DNA of 64,000 nucleotides, taken from Paludisphaera borealis. GTDB taxonomy: Bacteria; Planctomycetota; Planctomycetia; Isosphaerales; Isosphaeraceae. Location: the NCBI RefSeq assembly GCF_001956985.1, contig NZ_CP019082.1, positions 372,001 to 436,000 of the forward strand, written 5' to 3'. The notes under the pieces were generated by a model. That model did not search any database. It saw only the letters and a program-made list of their open reading frames with translations, and had not been told where the DNA came from. The translations under genes were made by a program, and so were the position numbers. Positions 35,921 through 45,600 of the stretch are shown piece after piece; the first letter of the stretch is position 1, and every line of letters begins with the position of its first letter.

Positions 35921-38686
35921 CTACTTCTTTTCCGCGGCTTTCTTGAAGTCGCCGGCGGTGATCACCGAGAGGTTCTTGGGATCGAGGTATTTGCGCAGGG
36001 CGGCGTTGACGGCCGCGACGTCGAGCCCCTTGATCGCCTTCTCCAGATCGGCCTGGAACTGCATGGTCCGGCCGATGAAGAGGTTCGAGGCCAGCGTCGA
36101 GGCCAGCGAGCCGTCTTCGGTCCGGCCCATCTCCTGCTGGCGGAGGAAGCCGTCCTTGGCCTTCTTCAGCTCGTCGTCGGTGACGCCGTCCTTGAGAATC
36201 CGAGCGACCTCTTCATCGACGCCGGTCACGACCTTGGCGAGGTTCGACGGGTTGTAGATCGCGTAGATCATGATCGAGGCGCGGGGGTCGAGCGCGCTGG
36301 CGTTGAAGATCGAGGCGGCCGAGTACGACAGCCCTCCCTTGCCCCGCAGCCGGTCGGCGATCCGCGACGAGATCGAGCCGCCGCCGAGGATGAAGTTGCC
36401 CACGGCCGTCGCCGGGTATTCGGGGGCGTCGTCCTTCAGCGGGAAGATGGTCGCCGCGAAGTACACGGCGTTCTCCTTGTCGGGCGTCTCGATCGACTCC
36501 TTGACCGCCTTGATGTCGGGCTGGGCGGGCCGTTCGATGCGCTCGTACCCTTGCGACGCCTTCCAGCCCTCGAAGGTGCGGTTGAGGACCGCGAGAGCCT
36601 CGGACGGCTCGAAGTCGCCGACGATCGCCAGCTCGCCGTGCTCGGCGCCCAGGTACTCGCCGTGGAGCTTGCGAACCTGGTCGATCGTCGCGTCCTTGGT
36701 CCGCTGGATGTTCTCGTCGAGCGTCGGCACATAGCGGACGTCGTCGGGAGGATACTTCGACAACTGCCGCTGGATCCGGTTCGAGGCGATCGCGGTCGGC
36801 TCGGAACGCGAGGCTTCGAGCTGGGTGAGCTGCTCGGTCTTCAACACCTGGAACTCGGTCTCGGGCAGGAGCGGCTCGCGGAGGATCTGGCGGAGGATCT
36901 CGAGCGCGGCGGGAAGGTTGGCGCGCCGGGTCTGGATCGAGAACGTGATCGAGCCGGGGCCGCCCGGTCCGCGACCGCCGGAGATCCGGGCGAAGTTCTT
37001 ATCGAGCTCGTCCTGGACCTGCTGCCGCGAGAGGCTCTTGGTGCCTCCCCGGATCATCAACTGCTGGAGGAAGTCGGCCGCGTCGATCAGGCCCTTGAGG
37101 TTCTTGGCGTCGCCGTAGTGGAGCGTCAGGGTCGCGTGCACCGACTCGCCGCGGGTCTTCTTGGGCAAAAGCGCGAGCTTTACGCCCTGGATCGCGTCGG
37201 GCCGCTTCACCCGCGCCTCGATGGCCTCGGGCTTGACGTCGAACGCCTCGCCGGCGCTCTTGACCGTGCGGCCCTTGTAGTCGGCCAGCAGCTTGTCGAC
37301 TTCCGGCGTCGCCGGGATCGGCGTCCGCTCGGGCTTGGTGCTCGGGATGAAGAAGCCGACCGTGCGGTTGCTCGACGCGAAGTAGTCGGCGGCCGCCTTG
37401 CGGACCTCGGCGGGCGTCACCTTCTCGATCCGGTCGCGGCCGAGGAAGAACAGCCGCCAGTCGCCCTGCGCGGCGAGGTTGCTGAGCTGGATCGCGATCC
37501 GGTTGGGGTCGGCCAGACTCATTTCGTGGTTCTTGAGGTACTTGCGCTTGGCGCGGTCGACTTCCTCGGGGGTCACGCCGTCGCGGGCGACGTCGGCGAC
37601 GATCTTGGTGATCACGTCGCGGACCTTCTCAAGCTCGGCCAGGTCCTTGGTGTTGACCTCGGCGTCGATCCCGAACGTGCCGGGGTCGTGCGCGGCGTCG
37701 GCGTAGGCCGACACGCTCGACGCCTTGCGGGAGTCGATCAGCGCCTTGTAGAGCCGTCCCGAGGGCTGCGAGTCGAGGACGTCGGCCAGAACCTGGAGGG
37801 CCGGGAAGTCGGCGTGCGGGCCGGCGGGGATGTGGTACAGCAGGCCGACCAGGCCGACGTCGCCGACGCGCCGCAGGGTCACGGTGCGCTCGCCGTCCTG
37901 GGGCGGCTCCTCGGTGTAGGTCGTCGGCAGCTTGCGGTCGGGCTTGGGGATCGCGCCGAAGTACTTGACGATGTATTCGAGGGCCTTCTTCTCGTCGAAC
38001 TTGCCGGCGACCACCAGCATGGCGTTGTCGGGCTGGTAGAACTTCTTGTAGAAGGCGCGGAGGTTGTCGACCGGCACCTTCTCGATGTCGGAGCGGTTGC
38101 CGATGGTCGATTTGCCGTAGTTGTGCCACTCATACGCGGCGGCGGCCATCCGCTGCGAGAGGACCGCGCCGGGCGAGTTCTCGCCGCGCTCGAACTCGTT
38201 GCGGACGACCGAGAACTCGGTGGCGAGGTCTTCGGCCTTGATCGGGCTGTTGACCATCCGGTCGGCTTCGAGCTTGATGGCGAATTCGAGGTTGTCGTCG
38301 GTGGCCGACAGGGTCTCGAAGTAATTCGTCCGGTCGTTGCTCGTGGTGCCGTTGAACTGGGCGCCCCGCTCCTTGAAGACGGCCGGGATGTTGGGGTGGG
38401 TGGGAGTCCCCTTGAACACCATGTGCTCAAGCAGGTGAGCCATTCCGGTCTCGCCGTAGCCCTCGTGCCGCGAGCCGACGAAGATCGTCAGCGCCACGGT
38501 CACCTTGGGCCGCGACTCGTCGGGGAAGAGGAGGACCTGCAAGCCGTTGGGCAGGCGGTACTCGGTGATCCCCTCGACCGTGGCGACCTTTTTGGGGGCG
38601 TCCTGGGCGCGGGCCGTCGAGACGGCCGACCCCAGGGCCAGGGCCCAGGCCAGCGGCATGATCAATCTGTGCGCTGTCAGTCTCAT
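35921..38686 (-). CDS. Exported M16-family zinc protease (pitrilysin-like)
   Basis: A 921-residue secreted peptidase. A signal peptide runs to ARAQ (residue 28). The inverted zinc motif HLLEH is at residues 84-88 in GMAHLLEHMVFKGTPTHPN, and the distal ligand is expected in FSVVRNEFERGENSPG. The full-length single chain has two M16 halves: the first with the active site, the second (from about 500) inactive, with GDFEPSEALAVLNRTFEGWK and SSRIADRLRGKGGLSYSAAS. AAGGTGA precedes the ATG by 5 nt. It acts in the periplasm or outside on peptides; it stands as a single-gene unit. Confidence 0.94.
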   Translation of the reverse strand: MRLTAHRLIMPLAWALALGSAVSTARAQDAPKKVATVEGITEYRLPNGLQVLLFPDESRPKVTVALTIFVGSRHEGYGETGMAHLLEHMVFKGTPTHPNIPAVFKERGAQFNGTTSNDRTNYFETLSATDDNLEFAIKLEADRMVNSPIKAEDLATEFSVVRNEFERGENSPGAVLSQRMAAAAYEWHNYGKSTIGNRSDIEKVPVDNLRAFYKKFYQPDNAMLVVAGKFDEKKALEYIVKYFGAIPKPDRKLPTTYTEEPPQDGERTVTLRRVGDVGLVGLLYHIPAGPHADFPALQVLADVLDSQPSGRLYKALIDSRKASSVSAYADAAHDPGTFGIDAEVNTKDLAELEKVRDVITKIVADVARDGVTPEEVDRAKRKYLKNHEMSLADPNRIAIQLSNLAAQGDWRLFFLGRDRIEKVTPAEVRKAAADYFASSNRTVGFFIPSTKPERTPIPATPEVDKLLADYKGRTVKSAGEAFDVKPEAIEARVKRPDAIQGVKLALLPKKTRGESVHATLTLHYGDAKNLKGLIDAADFLQQLMIRGGTKSLSRQQVQDELDKNFARISGGRGPGGPGSITFSIQTRRANLPAALEILRQILREPLLPETEFQVLKTEQLTQLEASRSEPTAIASNRIQRQLSKYPPDDVRYVPTLDENIQRTKDATIDQVRKLHGEYLGAEHGELAIVGDFEPSEALAVLNRTFEGWKASQGYERIERPAQPDIKAVKESIETPDKENAVYFAATIFPLKDDAPEYPATAVGNFILGGGSISSRIADRLRGKGGLSYSAASIFNASALDPRASIMIYAIYNPSNLAKVVTGVDEEVARILKDGVTDDELKKAKDGFLRQQEMGRTEDGSLASTLASNLFIGRTMQFQADLEKAIKGLDVAAVNAALRKYLDPKNLSVITAGDFKKAAEKK

Positions 38687-38771
38687 GTTTTCACCTTTTC
38701 AAAATAAACGGTCGCGTCGTGCTTCGTCCCCAAGTCCGGCCGGAAAAGCCCGCTTCTCGGTCACCGATCAG

Positions 38772-39536
38772 CTAGTGGACGTCGCCTACCTGGTAAAACG
38801 TCTGGCCGAGCGCCCTGGCTATCGTGGCCGTGAAGGCCTCGGACGCCCGGATCGGCCACTCCTCTCGGGCGAAGGCCTTGCCGCAATCGACGACGACGGC
38901 GAACCGATATACGACGCCACCCGGACGACTGATCGGCTCGCCGGTGCGGCCGTCCCGCACCTGGGCGACGAATTCTTGTGGGCGGAAGGGCCTTCCGCAC
39001 GCCGGGCAGGCGCGAGGAATCCGGGCGTCGCCGAAGACGGCGATCGCTTCGATCGTCCCCTCGTCCCAGTACTCGTCCAAGTTCCGGCCGCACCGGCAGG
39101 CCGCATCGACGAACGGGTCGATCAGTTCGGATTGGTGGTAGACGAAATCTCTCGCCACGTGGATTTCGAGGTCGTAGGACGGGTCTCCCCACTCCGGGAA
39201 CGGATTGAGCGGGTATTGAAGGCCGGACTCATAGCTGCTCTCCACCGGCCAGACGAGCTTGAAGTCCTGCTCGCCCAGGGGGGCGACGTCCCGTGCCGAG
39301 CATGGGCACGGGAACGATGAGGAGCGTTGGTCCCTGGTCTGAGCGAAGCAGCCGGTCGTTCTGGCGTGCGCGTCGTCTGCGGTGGTCTTGAACGTACTGT
39401 TGTTGAAGGAATCCGTGCTCTCTCGGGGCACGAAGCCGCCGTCGAGCAGAGCGTCCACCAGCCTGCTCAACGCCTCGGCACCGGGCGCGTACGTGTTGTC
39501 TTCGGGGATCAGGTAGTGCTTGTATTCGACGCCCAT
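38772..39536 (-). CDS. Uncharacterised protein with paired cysteine knuckles
   Basis: A 254-residue protein. ATG 39536 has an excellent GGGAGGAG site 5 nt upstream and opens MGVEYKHYLIPEDNTYAPGA. The central part is aromatic and acidic (FKLVWPVESSYESGLQYPLN). Two CxxC-type pairs, CRCG in DAACRCGRNLDEYWDEG and CPACG in ARIPRACPACGRPFRP, probably bind one zinc. No signal peptide. I do not recognise a named family; it looks like a cytoplasmic domain protein of the type annotated hypothetical in planctomycetes and myxobacteria. Confidence 0.75.
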   Translation of the reverse strand: MGVEYKHYLIPEDNTYAPGAEALSRLVDALLDGGFVPRESTDSFNNSTFKTTADDAHARTTGCFAQTRDQRSSSFPCPCSARDVAPLGEQDFKLVWPVESSYESGLQYPLNPFPEWGDPSYDLEIHVARDFVYHQSELIDPFVDAACRCGRNLDEYWDEGTIEAIAVFGDARIPRACPACGRPFRPQEFVAQVRDGRTGEPISRPGGVVYRFAVVVDCGKAFAREEWPIRASEAFTATIARALGQTFYQVGDVH

Positions 39537-39614
39537 TGGACTCCTCCCAGCCGCCGTGATCGAATATTCGCACGAGTCGCCCCGACCGTCCATCCCCCGG
39601 GGAGAATTAGCCGA

Positions 39615-40415
39615 TCACGGGACCTCGGCGGGCTCCGGCTTCGGGACCTCCGGAGGCATCGGCGGCGCGGCGGGCTCGGGCGGCTCGGCCGGCTTCGGCT
39701 CGGCCGGTCGCGACGTGATCACGACCTTACCGTCCTTGATCTCGAACGACGCGATCTGGTGGAGCAGGTCGTCCCGGTCGCCCTGCTTGTCGAGTTCCAG
39801 GATGCTCGGCTTCGCGAACAGGTCGCGGATGTTGTCGGGCAGCGGCTTGCCGTCGACGTCGATCGATTCGACTTCGAGCCGCGCCGCTCCGTCCCGGATC
39901 GACGCCTTGAGTTCGGCCTCGCCGTTGAGGTAGCGGCCGCGCGTCAGACTGGTGTTGATGAACTCTTCCAGCGGAAGGCTGACGCGCGCCTTGATCTTGT
40001 CTCCCACGATCGTCAGGTAGACGCGGTCCTTGAGCTTGTCGGACTCCTGGACCAGGGCGTTGAGATCGTCGCCGGTCAGGACCAGCGGCTCGGTTTTGGC
40101 CTTGGCTTTGAGAGCCTCGCGGAACTTCCGGGCGCGTTCGACGGCGCTCTGCCGCTGCTGCTCGGTGATCTCGATCTTGGGCAAGGCGACCGGCGCCACG
40201 GCGGTGTAGTTTTCGACGTACTGCGTCAACGTCCGATAGATCACGAACGCGACGACGGCCAGGCCGAGGAGGACGACCACGAGCGAGACGATCGCGAATA
40301 CGCAGCCGTAGAACCAGCAGCCGTTGCGCCTCGGCGTCGGATTGAAGGACTCGGGAGTCGCCTTGGCCGCGTCCTGAAACTCGGGGTCGTAGCTTGGCAT
40401 GCGCGGTTGACTCAT
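39615..40415 (-). CDS. Single-pass membrane protein with Pro-rich tail
   Basis: A 266-residue protein with one transmembrane helix at about residues 36-62 (FAIVSLVVVLLGLAVVAFVIY), a short cytoplasmic N-terminus and a 200-residue outside part. The soluble part contains LTGDDLNALVQESDKLKDRV and KIKARVSLPLEEF, resembling small lipid- or ligand-binding repeats in other bacterial single-pass proteins. The end is a Pro/Glu/Ala tail (PAEPPEPAAPPMPPEVPKPE). No family name can be given. It is separated from the oxidoreductase by a REP-like element. Confidence 0.75.
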   Translation of the reverse strand: MSQPRMPSYDPEFQDAAKATPESFNPTPRRNGCWFYGCVFAIVSLVVVLLGLAVVAFVIYRTLTQYVENYTAVAPVALPKIEITEQQRQSAVERARKFREALKAKAKTEPLVLTGDDLNALVQESDKLKDRVYLTIVGDKIKARVSLPLEEFINTSLTRGRYLNGEAELKASIRDGAARLEVESIDVDGKPLPDNIRDLFAKPSILELDKQGDRDDLLHQIASFEIKDGKVVITSRPAEPKPAEPPEPAAPPMPPEVPKPEPAEVP

Positions 40416-40449
40416 GGGTGGCGGACAGCCGTCGCGAACAGACCTTCCT

Positions 40450-40534
40450 ACAAAGCCCGAAGCGCCAGCGAGTGAATGGTTGAGGCGTCCGGTTCCCCGG
40501 AGGCGATCCCCTCGCTTGCGCGTCGGGCTTGTAT
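40450..40534. repeat. Palindromic REP-like element, diverged arms
   Basis: The left arm GCCCGAAGCGCCAGCGAGTG (40455-40474) faces a right arm CTCGCTTGCGCGTCGGGCTT (40511-40530). Arms match less well than in other copies. The right half and the word AGGCGATCCC match the 62.4-kb element better, so it may be a recombinant of two sub-families. Confidence 0.7.
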
Positions 40535-40561
40535 TTTCGATGTTCTCGCTTCGCTTCGGTT

Positions 40562-41875
40562 TCAGACCACCTTGGTGACGCCCGGGATCGGAATGGGCGC
40601 GACCGGGTTGGCGCCGAACTCGTACTTGGCGGGGCTCATGTCGAGCTTGGAGTTGAGGATCTGGTCGGGGGTGATGTTCTCGCCGGTGTAAGCGGCGGTC
40701 CGGCCCATGATCGCCAGCAGCGTGCTGTTGGCGGCCTTCTCGCCGTTGTTGATCGGCTTGCCCGCGCGGAGGGCGGCGAACATCTCGTCGTGCTCGACCT
40801 GGTACATGTCGGGAGTCGCCGACTTCTTGCTTCCGCGACCGGGGCGGTAGCTCCAGCTCTCAGGGCCGGTGATGCTGTTGCCGAAGACGTCGGCCATGCC
40901 CTTGGTGCCGAAGATGTAGTCCTTCACCCGGTTCGGGGTGTTGACCCAGTGGCGGCACTGGTGGGTGGCGCGGACGTTGTTCGGGAACTCGTAGACGACC
41001 GAGAAGTGGTCCCAGATGTTGCCGTACTTGGCGTCGGTCCGCGACTGCCGGCCTCCCACGCCCCAACACTGGATCGGCAGCTTGTCGCCGAGCGCCCAGC
41101 CGATGGTGTCGATGCCGTGGATCGCCTGCTCGACGATGTGGTCGCCCGAGAGCCACGAGTAGTAATACCAGTTGCGCATCTGGTATTCCATGTCCGACGA
41201 GCACTGCTCGCGGGTCCGGCGAGGCTCCCAGACGCCCTGCGAGTTGTAGGTGGTCTCGATCGACACGATGTCGCCGATCTTACCGTCGAAAACGTGCTGC
41301 ATGGTCTCGCGGCGCGGGGGGAAGTACCGCCAGCAGAAGCCGTTGACCAGCGAGAGGTTTTTGGCCTTGGCGTCCTTGCAGGCCTTGATGTACATGCGAA
41401 GGCCGGGGCCGTCGACGGCCATCGGCTTCTCGACGAACGCGTTCACGCCCTTCTCAACCGCGTAGGTCAGGTGGATCGGCCGGAAGGCCGGCGGCGTGGT
41501 CAGCAGGACGAGGTCGACCTGGTCGATGACCTTCTTGTAAGCGTCGAAGCCGGTGTACTGCCGGTCCTTCTCGACGTCGACCCGCGAGCCGACGCCCGAC
41601 CCCTTGAGGGCCGAGAGGCTCTCCTCGATCCGGTCTCCGAACGCGTCGGCCACGGCGACCAGCTTCGTGGCGCTGTCGGCCGTCAGCGCCTGCTCGGCCG
41701 CGCCGGTGCCCCGGCCGCCCGCGCCCACCAGGCCGATCTTGATCACGTCGCTGCCGGCCGCGTGAACCATGGGAACCCACGAGGCCGCCGTCGCCCCCGC
41801 GCTCGCCACCGCCGCCGTACCCTTCAAAAACTGCCGTCGCGAGGGAGAGTCGATCGCATCAGGTCGTTCAGTCAC
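40562..41875 (-). CDS. Gfo/Idh/MocA-family oxidoreductase, exported
   Basis: A 437-residue NAD(P)-dependent enzyme with a twin-arginine signal (SRRQFLKGTAAVASAGATAA). IKIGLVGAGGRGTGAAEQAL is the Rossmann GxGxxG fold, VNAFVEKPMAVDGPGL carries the catalytic Lys, and HIVEQAIHGIDTIGWAL is the C-terminal domain block. It stands alone, facing away from the BlaI gene. A sugar or cyclitol is the likely substrate; its identity is unknown. It is clearly distinct from the oxidoreductase at 13.4 kb. Confidence 0.93.
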   Translation of the reverse strand: MTERPDAIDSPSRRQFLKGTAAVASAGATAASWVPMVHAAGSDVIKIGLVGAGGRGTGAAEQALTADSATKLVAVADAFGDRIEESLSALKGSGVGSRVDVEKDRQYTGFDAYKKVIDQVDLVLLTTPPAFRPIHLTYAVEKGVNAFVEKPMAVDGPGLRMYIKACKDAKAKNLSLVNGFCWRYFPPRRETMQHVFDGKIGDIVSIETTYNSQGVWEPRRTREQCSSDMEYQMRNWYYYSWLSGDHIVEQAIHGIDTIGWALGDKLPIQCWGVGGRQSRTDAKYGNIWDHFSVVYEFPNNVRATHQCRHWVNTPNRVKDYIFGTKGMADVFGNSITGPESWSYRPGRGSKKSATPDMYQVEHDEMFAALRAGKPINNGEKAANSTLLAIMGRTAAYTGENITPDQILNSKLDMSPAKYEFGANPVAPIPIPGVTKVV

Positions 41876-42112
41876 TACAGGTTCTCCTGATGAAGACGTT
41901 GTGCCGCCCAGCTCGTGAATCTCGACCCGAACGCGCGACAGGGCGGCCCGCCGAGACCCCGCCCGAGCCCATCCGTATGTTCCTGGATGGTTTGGGCGAC
42001 GGTTGGAACTTCACGCGCCATCCTAACCTGCCGCCCCTCCCCTTGCCAAACCATTCCACCCGCCGTCGCAAGCCCGACGACCCGAAGAATTCCTCCCGGA
42101 ACCCTCTTGTGG

Positions 42113-42180
42113 ATGCCTACGAGTGTAGGTAATGTTGCCGACGTCTGTAGGTGATGAGGGTCCGGATTTTGTAGACGACG
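42113..42180. promoter_or_regulatory. Candidate BlaI operators upstream of blaI
   Basis: Three TGTAG words lie in 60 bp. CCTACGAGTGTAGG (42116-42129) has perfect 5-nt arms; GACGTCTGTAGGTGATG follows at about 42140 and aligns with the first (TGTAGGTRATG shared); TTTTGTAGACGAC follows at about 42167. BlaI/MecI proteins bind dyads with TACA/TGTA words and usually repress their own operon, so autoregulation is likely. Confidence 0.5.
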
Positions 42181-42204
42181 GGGCATCCAACGGAGGGCCT
42201 TGGC

Positions 42205-42618
42205 ATGGCGGACGAGGACGTGGAGGGCGATTACGGGCCGTCGCCGTCGCAGGCGCAGCTCGCGATCATGCAGGTGGTCTGGGACCGCGGCGAGGCGACG
42301 GTGGCCGACGTCTGGAAGACCCTGGCCGAGGCCCGGCCGGTGGCTCGGAACACGATCCAGACGATGATGACGCGGCTTGAGGAGAAGGGCTGGCTGCGAA
42401 GCACGGCCGAGGGCCGCGCCTTCCTCTACCGGGCGGCGCGGACCCGCGAGCAGGTGCTGGGCGGCATGGTTAAGCGGCTGCTCGATTCGGCATTCGGCGG
42501 TTCGGCCGAGGGCCTGATCCTGACCTTGCTCAAGGAACGAGGCGTCTCGCCCGACGAGGCGAAGCGGATCCGGAAGATGATCGACGGCGTCAAGAAGACC
42601 GGAAGGAGCGACGGATGA
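42205..42618 (+). CDS. blaI: BlaI/MecI/CopY-family repressor
   Basis: A 137-residue winged-helix repressor: PSQAQLAIMQVVWDRGEATV, ARNTIQTMMTRLEEKGWLRS and AFLYRAARTREQVL are family blocks. In the BlaI/MecI scheme the linked M56 protease cleaves the repressor after a signal. GGAGGG lies 7-8 nt before the ATG. The stop overlaps the start of the M56 gene (ATGA), so the pair is translationally coupled. This is the general planctomycete BlaI-M56 arrangement; no beta-lactamase is nearby. Confidence 0.92.
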   Translation: MADEDVEGDYGPSPSQAQLAIMQVVWDRGEATVADVWKTLAEARPVARNTIQTMMTRLEEKGWLRSTAEGRAFLYRAARTREQVLGGMVKRLLDSAFGGSAEGLILTLLKERGVSPDEAKRIRKMIDGVKKTGRSDG

Positions 42619-45600
42619 GAAGCGCGGGATGGCTTGATCTCGGCGATGCGGCTTTCGCCCTGCTCGCCGGCGTGATGCTCGTATCCACGATGGCGATCGT
42701 CCTGGCCGGATTGATCGGCCTGGCGCTCAAACGCCGCGCCTCGGCCCGACACGCGGCCTGGCTCTGCGCCCTGGCCGTCGTCCTGCTCAGCCCGGCGTTG
42801 GCCTGGGTAGGCCCCACGCTCGCCCTGCCCCCGATCGCCTTGCCGAAGCTCGCTTCGACGATCGCGGATCGACCCGAGCGGGCGTCCTCGACCGACCCGG
42901 CTGGCGCTGGCTCATTCCCTGGAGCCGCGAGTCCGAGACGCGGGGCGAGAAGGGAAGTCCCGATCGAGGAGGTTCTGTCCTATGGACCCCCGCAGGGCGT
43001 CGTGGCCGAGAGCATCCTCTTCGTTGGAACGACCCTGCCCGCCGCCCCGGCCGCCGTTGCAGAGTCCTCTCGCTGGCCCCGGATCACCCGCGGCGCGATC
43101 GTCGCGATCTGGCTCATCGGCGCTCTGGGCCTGCTCGTTCGCCTCGCCTGGGGATGCAGAGAAGTCGCCCGGCTCCGGCGGTCGGCCCGGCCGTTCCGGT
43201 TCGGCACGGTCCTGCCAAGCGTGGCCTCCGCCCTCCGAATGAACGTCGACCGACTGCCGGCGATCGGCGTCTCGGACCGGACGAGCCAGCCGTTGACGCT
43301 CGGCCTGATCCGGCCGTCGGTTTTGATGCCGGAGGGGCTGGCGGCGAGTCTTCCGGCCGACGCCCTGCGCGACGTGTTGATTCACGAGTGCGCCCACGCG
43401 TTGCGGCGGGATACGTTGGTCGGGCTGCTCCAACGGTTCGCGGCGATCCTCTGCTGGCCGAATCCGCTGGTCCATCTGATGAACCGCGCGCTCGAATCGG
43501 CCCGCGAGGAGCTGTGCGACAACCACGTTCTGCGCGCCGCCGACCCGGCCGACTACGCGGCGAGCCTATTGGCGGTCGCCGAGCGCCGGCCGTTTGCGGC
43601 CGACTTCGACGCCCTGCTCGGCCTTCCCATGATCGCCCGTCGTGGCACCCTCGAATCGCGGATCGCCGCCTTGATCGACCCGCGCCGACATGCCGAAACC
43701 TCGACACGTCGCGGCACCGTCGCCGCCCTGGCCGTCCTGTTCCTCGCCGCCGGGGCCGCCGTCGCGGCCGTCCGATTCGGCGACGCCGAGCAGCCACTGG
43801 CCGTCGTCGCCTCTTCGAAGCCCCTCGATCCCACGAAGACCCGCATTGAGGGCGTGGTCGTCGACGAGTCCGGCAAGCCGGCGGCGGACGTAAACGTCGC
43901 GGCCTGGGGCTGGAACGAAATCCTCCGCGAAGCGCGGACGGCGGCCGACGGCCGCTTCCTCTTCGACGTCGATGCGAAGAAGTGGTTCAGCGTGGTCGCC
44001 TCGAACGCCGACGGCTCGCTGCAGGCCGTTGATCGACATGACGGCGGTGATCCGGCGATTTATCCGGAACTGAAGACGAGATTGACGCTCAAGCCTGCCC
44101 GCGAGACGACCGCACGCGTGGTCGACCTCCAAGGCGCGCCGATCGCCGACGCGACGGTCGCGGTCGCCTATCGTGGCTTCGCGACCTGGGAATACAAGAC
44201 CGATGCGAAGGGCGAGGCCCGCGTTCGAATCGCCCCGGATGCGGAGTTAAGCTCCGTCGCCGCCGTCAAACCCGGTGTGGGGCTTGATTACTTCGAGAGC
44301 GAGGTCTACTGGCCGGGGCCCAAGCCCGCCCCACTGCCCGAGACCATCGAACTCGTCCTCGACGGTGCGACGGCCTTCAAGGTCAAGGTCGTCGATGCGT
44401 CCGACTCGCCTGTCCCGGGAGTCTCGGTCCTCTTTCCGGGGTTCTGGAAGCTGGGCAAGCATAGGGGAGGCAACTTCATCGGACCTGCGTTTACCCGGGT
44501 CGCGGACGGTGCAGGGGTCGCCACCTTCGATTTCATCCCCAAGATGTCGACTCAGCCGGATTTCCTTTTGGTTGAGAACGAGGACTTCGCCGTCGTGCCG
44601 GCGCTTGGAGATCGGAAAGGTCCTGGTGAGAGCCTCGTCATGCGAGTGCGGCGGAACGCATCGGTCTCCGGTCGTGTGCTTTCGGCTGACGGCGAGCCGG
44701 CGCTGGGCGTCCTGGTCCGGGCCGAGGGCCAGGGCCGGCCGTTCGGCCCGAGCTCGAATTCGAAGCGGACGGGACCCGACGGGTCGTACCTCCTCACGCT
44801 CCAGCCCGGGGCGTCGTACCTGATCGGCGTGGACGACGACCATTGGTCCGCCCCGAGTCGGGGAGGGGTCCTCCCTCAAGACGGCGATCGGATCCGGGGC
44901 GTTGATTTTCGTCTGGCGCCGGGGGCGCTCGTGAAGGGGCGGGTCACGAAGGAGAATGGTGAACCCGCGGCGAGAGAAACCATCTGCCTCCTCGAGCGGG
45001 GCGTGAACGTGGAACACTTGACGGTGGAAGTGCGCGACGGCCAGACCACGGTCTACGGCTCCAGGACCGAAACCCTGAAGCGGTGGACCAAGACCGACGC
45101 CGGAGGAAGCTTCGCGTTCCGCGTCGGGCCGGGCTCGTTCGCATTGCCCGACGAGCGAGTGAGGACCGAGCTCCGCTTCGTCCCTGACGATCAGTACACC
45201 CGTCGTTTCCACGTCGAAGGCCGGGAGGTGATCGTCCGTGATTTCAAGCTCAGGGACCGTGCCGGGGAACTTAAAGAGGAGAACTCGGTCGCGATCACGG
45301 TTCGCGACAAGGCGCTTGGAGGGGCACCGGCGTCCGGGGCGCGGATCACCGTCGCCACGAGCAATTACGAGGGAAAGATCAGTTTGATCGATTCTTTATT
45401 TATGCAAACGGATGGACACGGAGTATTCCGGATCGAGAAGTGGGCGCGGCCTTTGTACATCTTCGCCCAGTCGATCGACGGCTTGCGCGGGGGCTTCGGT
45501 ACGATCGGCGTCGACGATTTCGAAGCGACGGTCTCGATCGATCAAGGGGCGACGGCCAGCGGGAGGGTGGTCTCGGAAGCCGGGGCGCCCATCCCCCGAG

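Noticed and set aside
35807-38707. 966-codon open frame on the plus strand
   Set aside because: Antisense to the M16 protease, whose zinc motif and signal peptide are clear.
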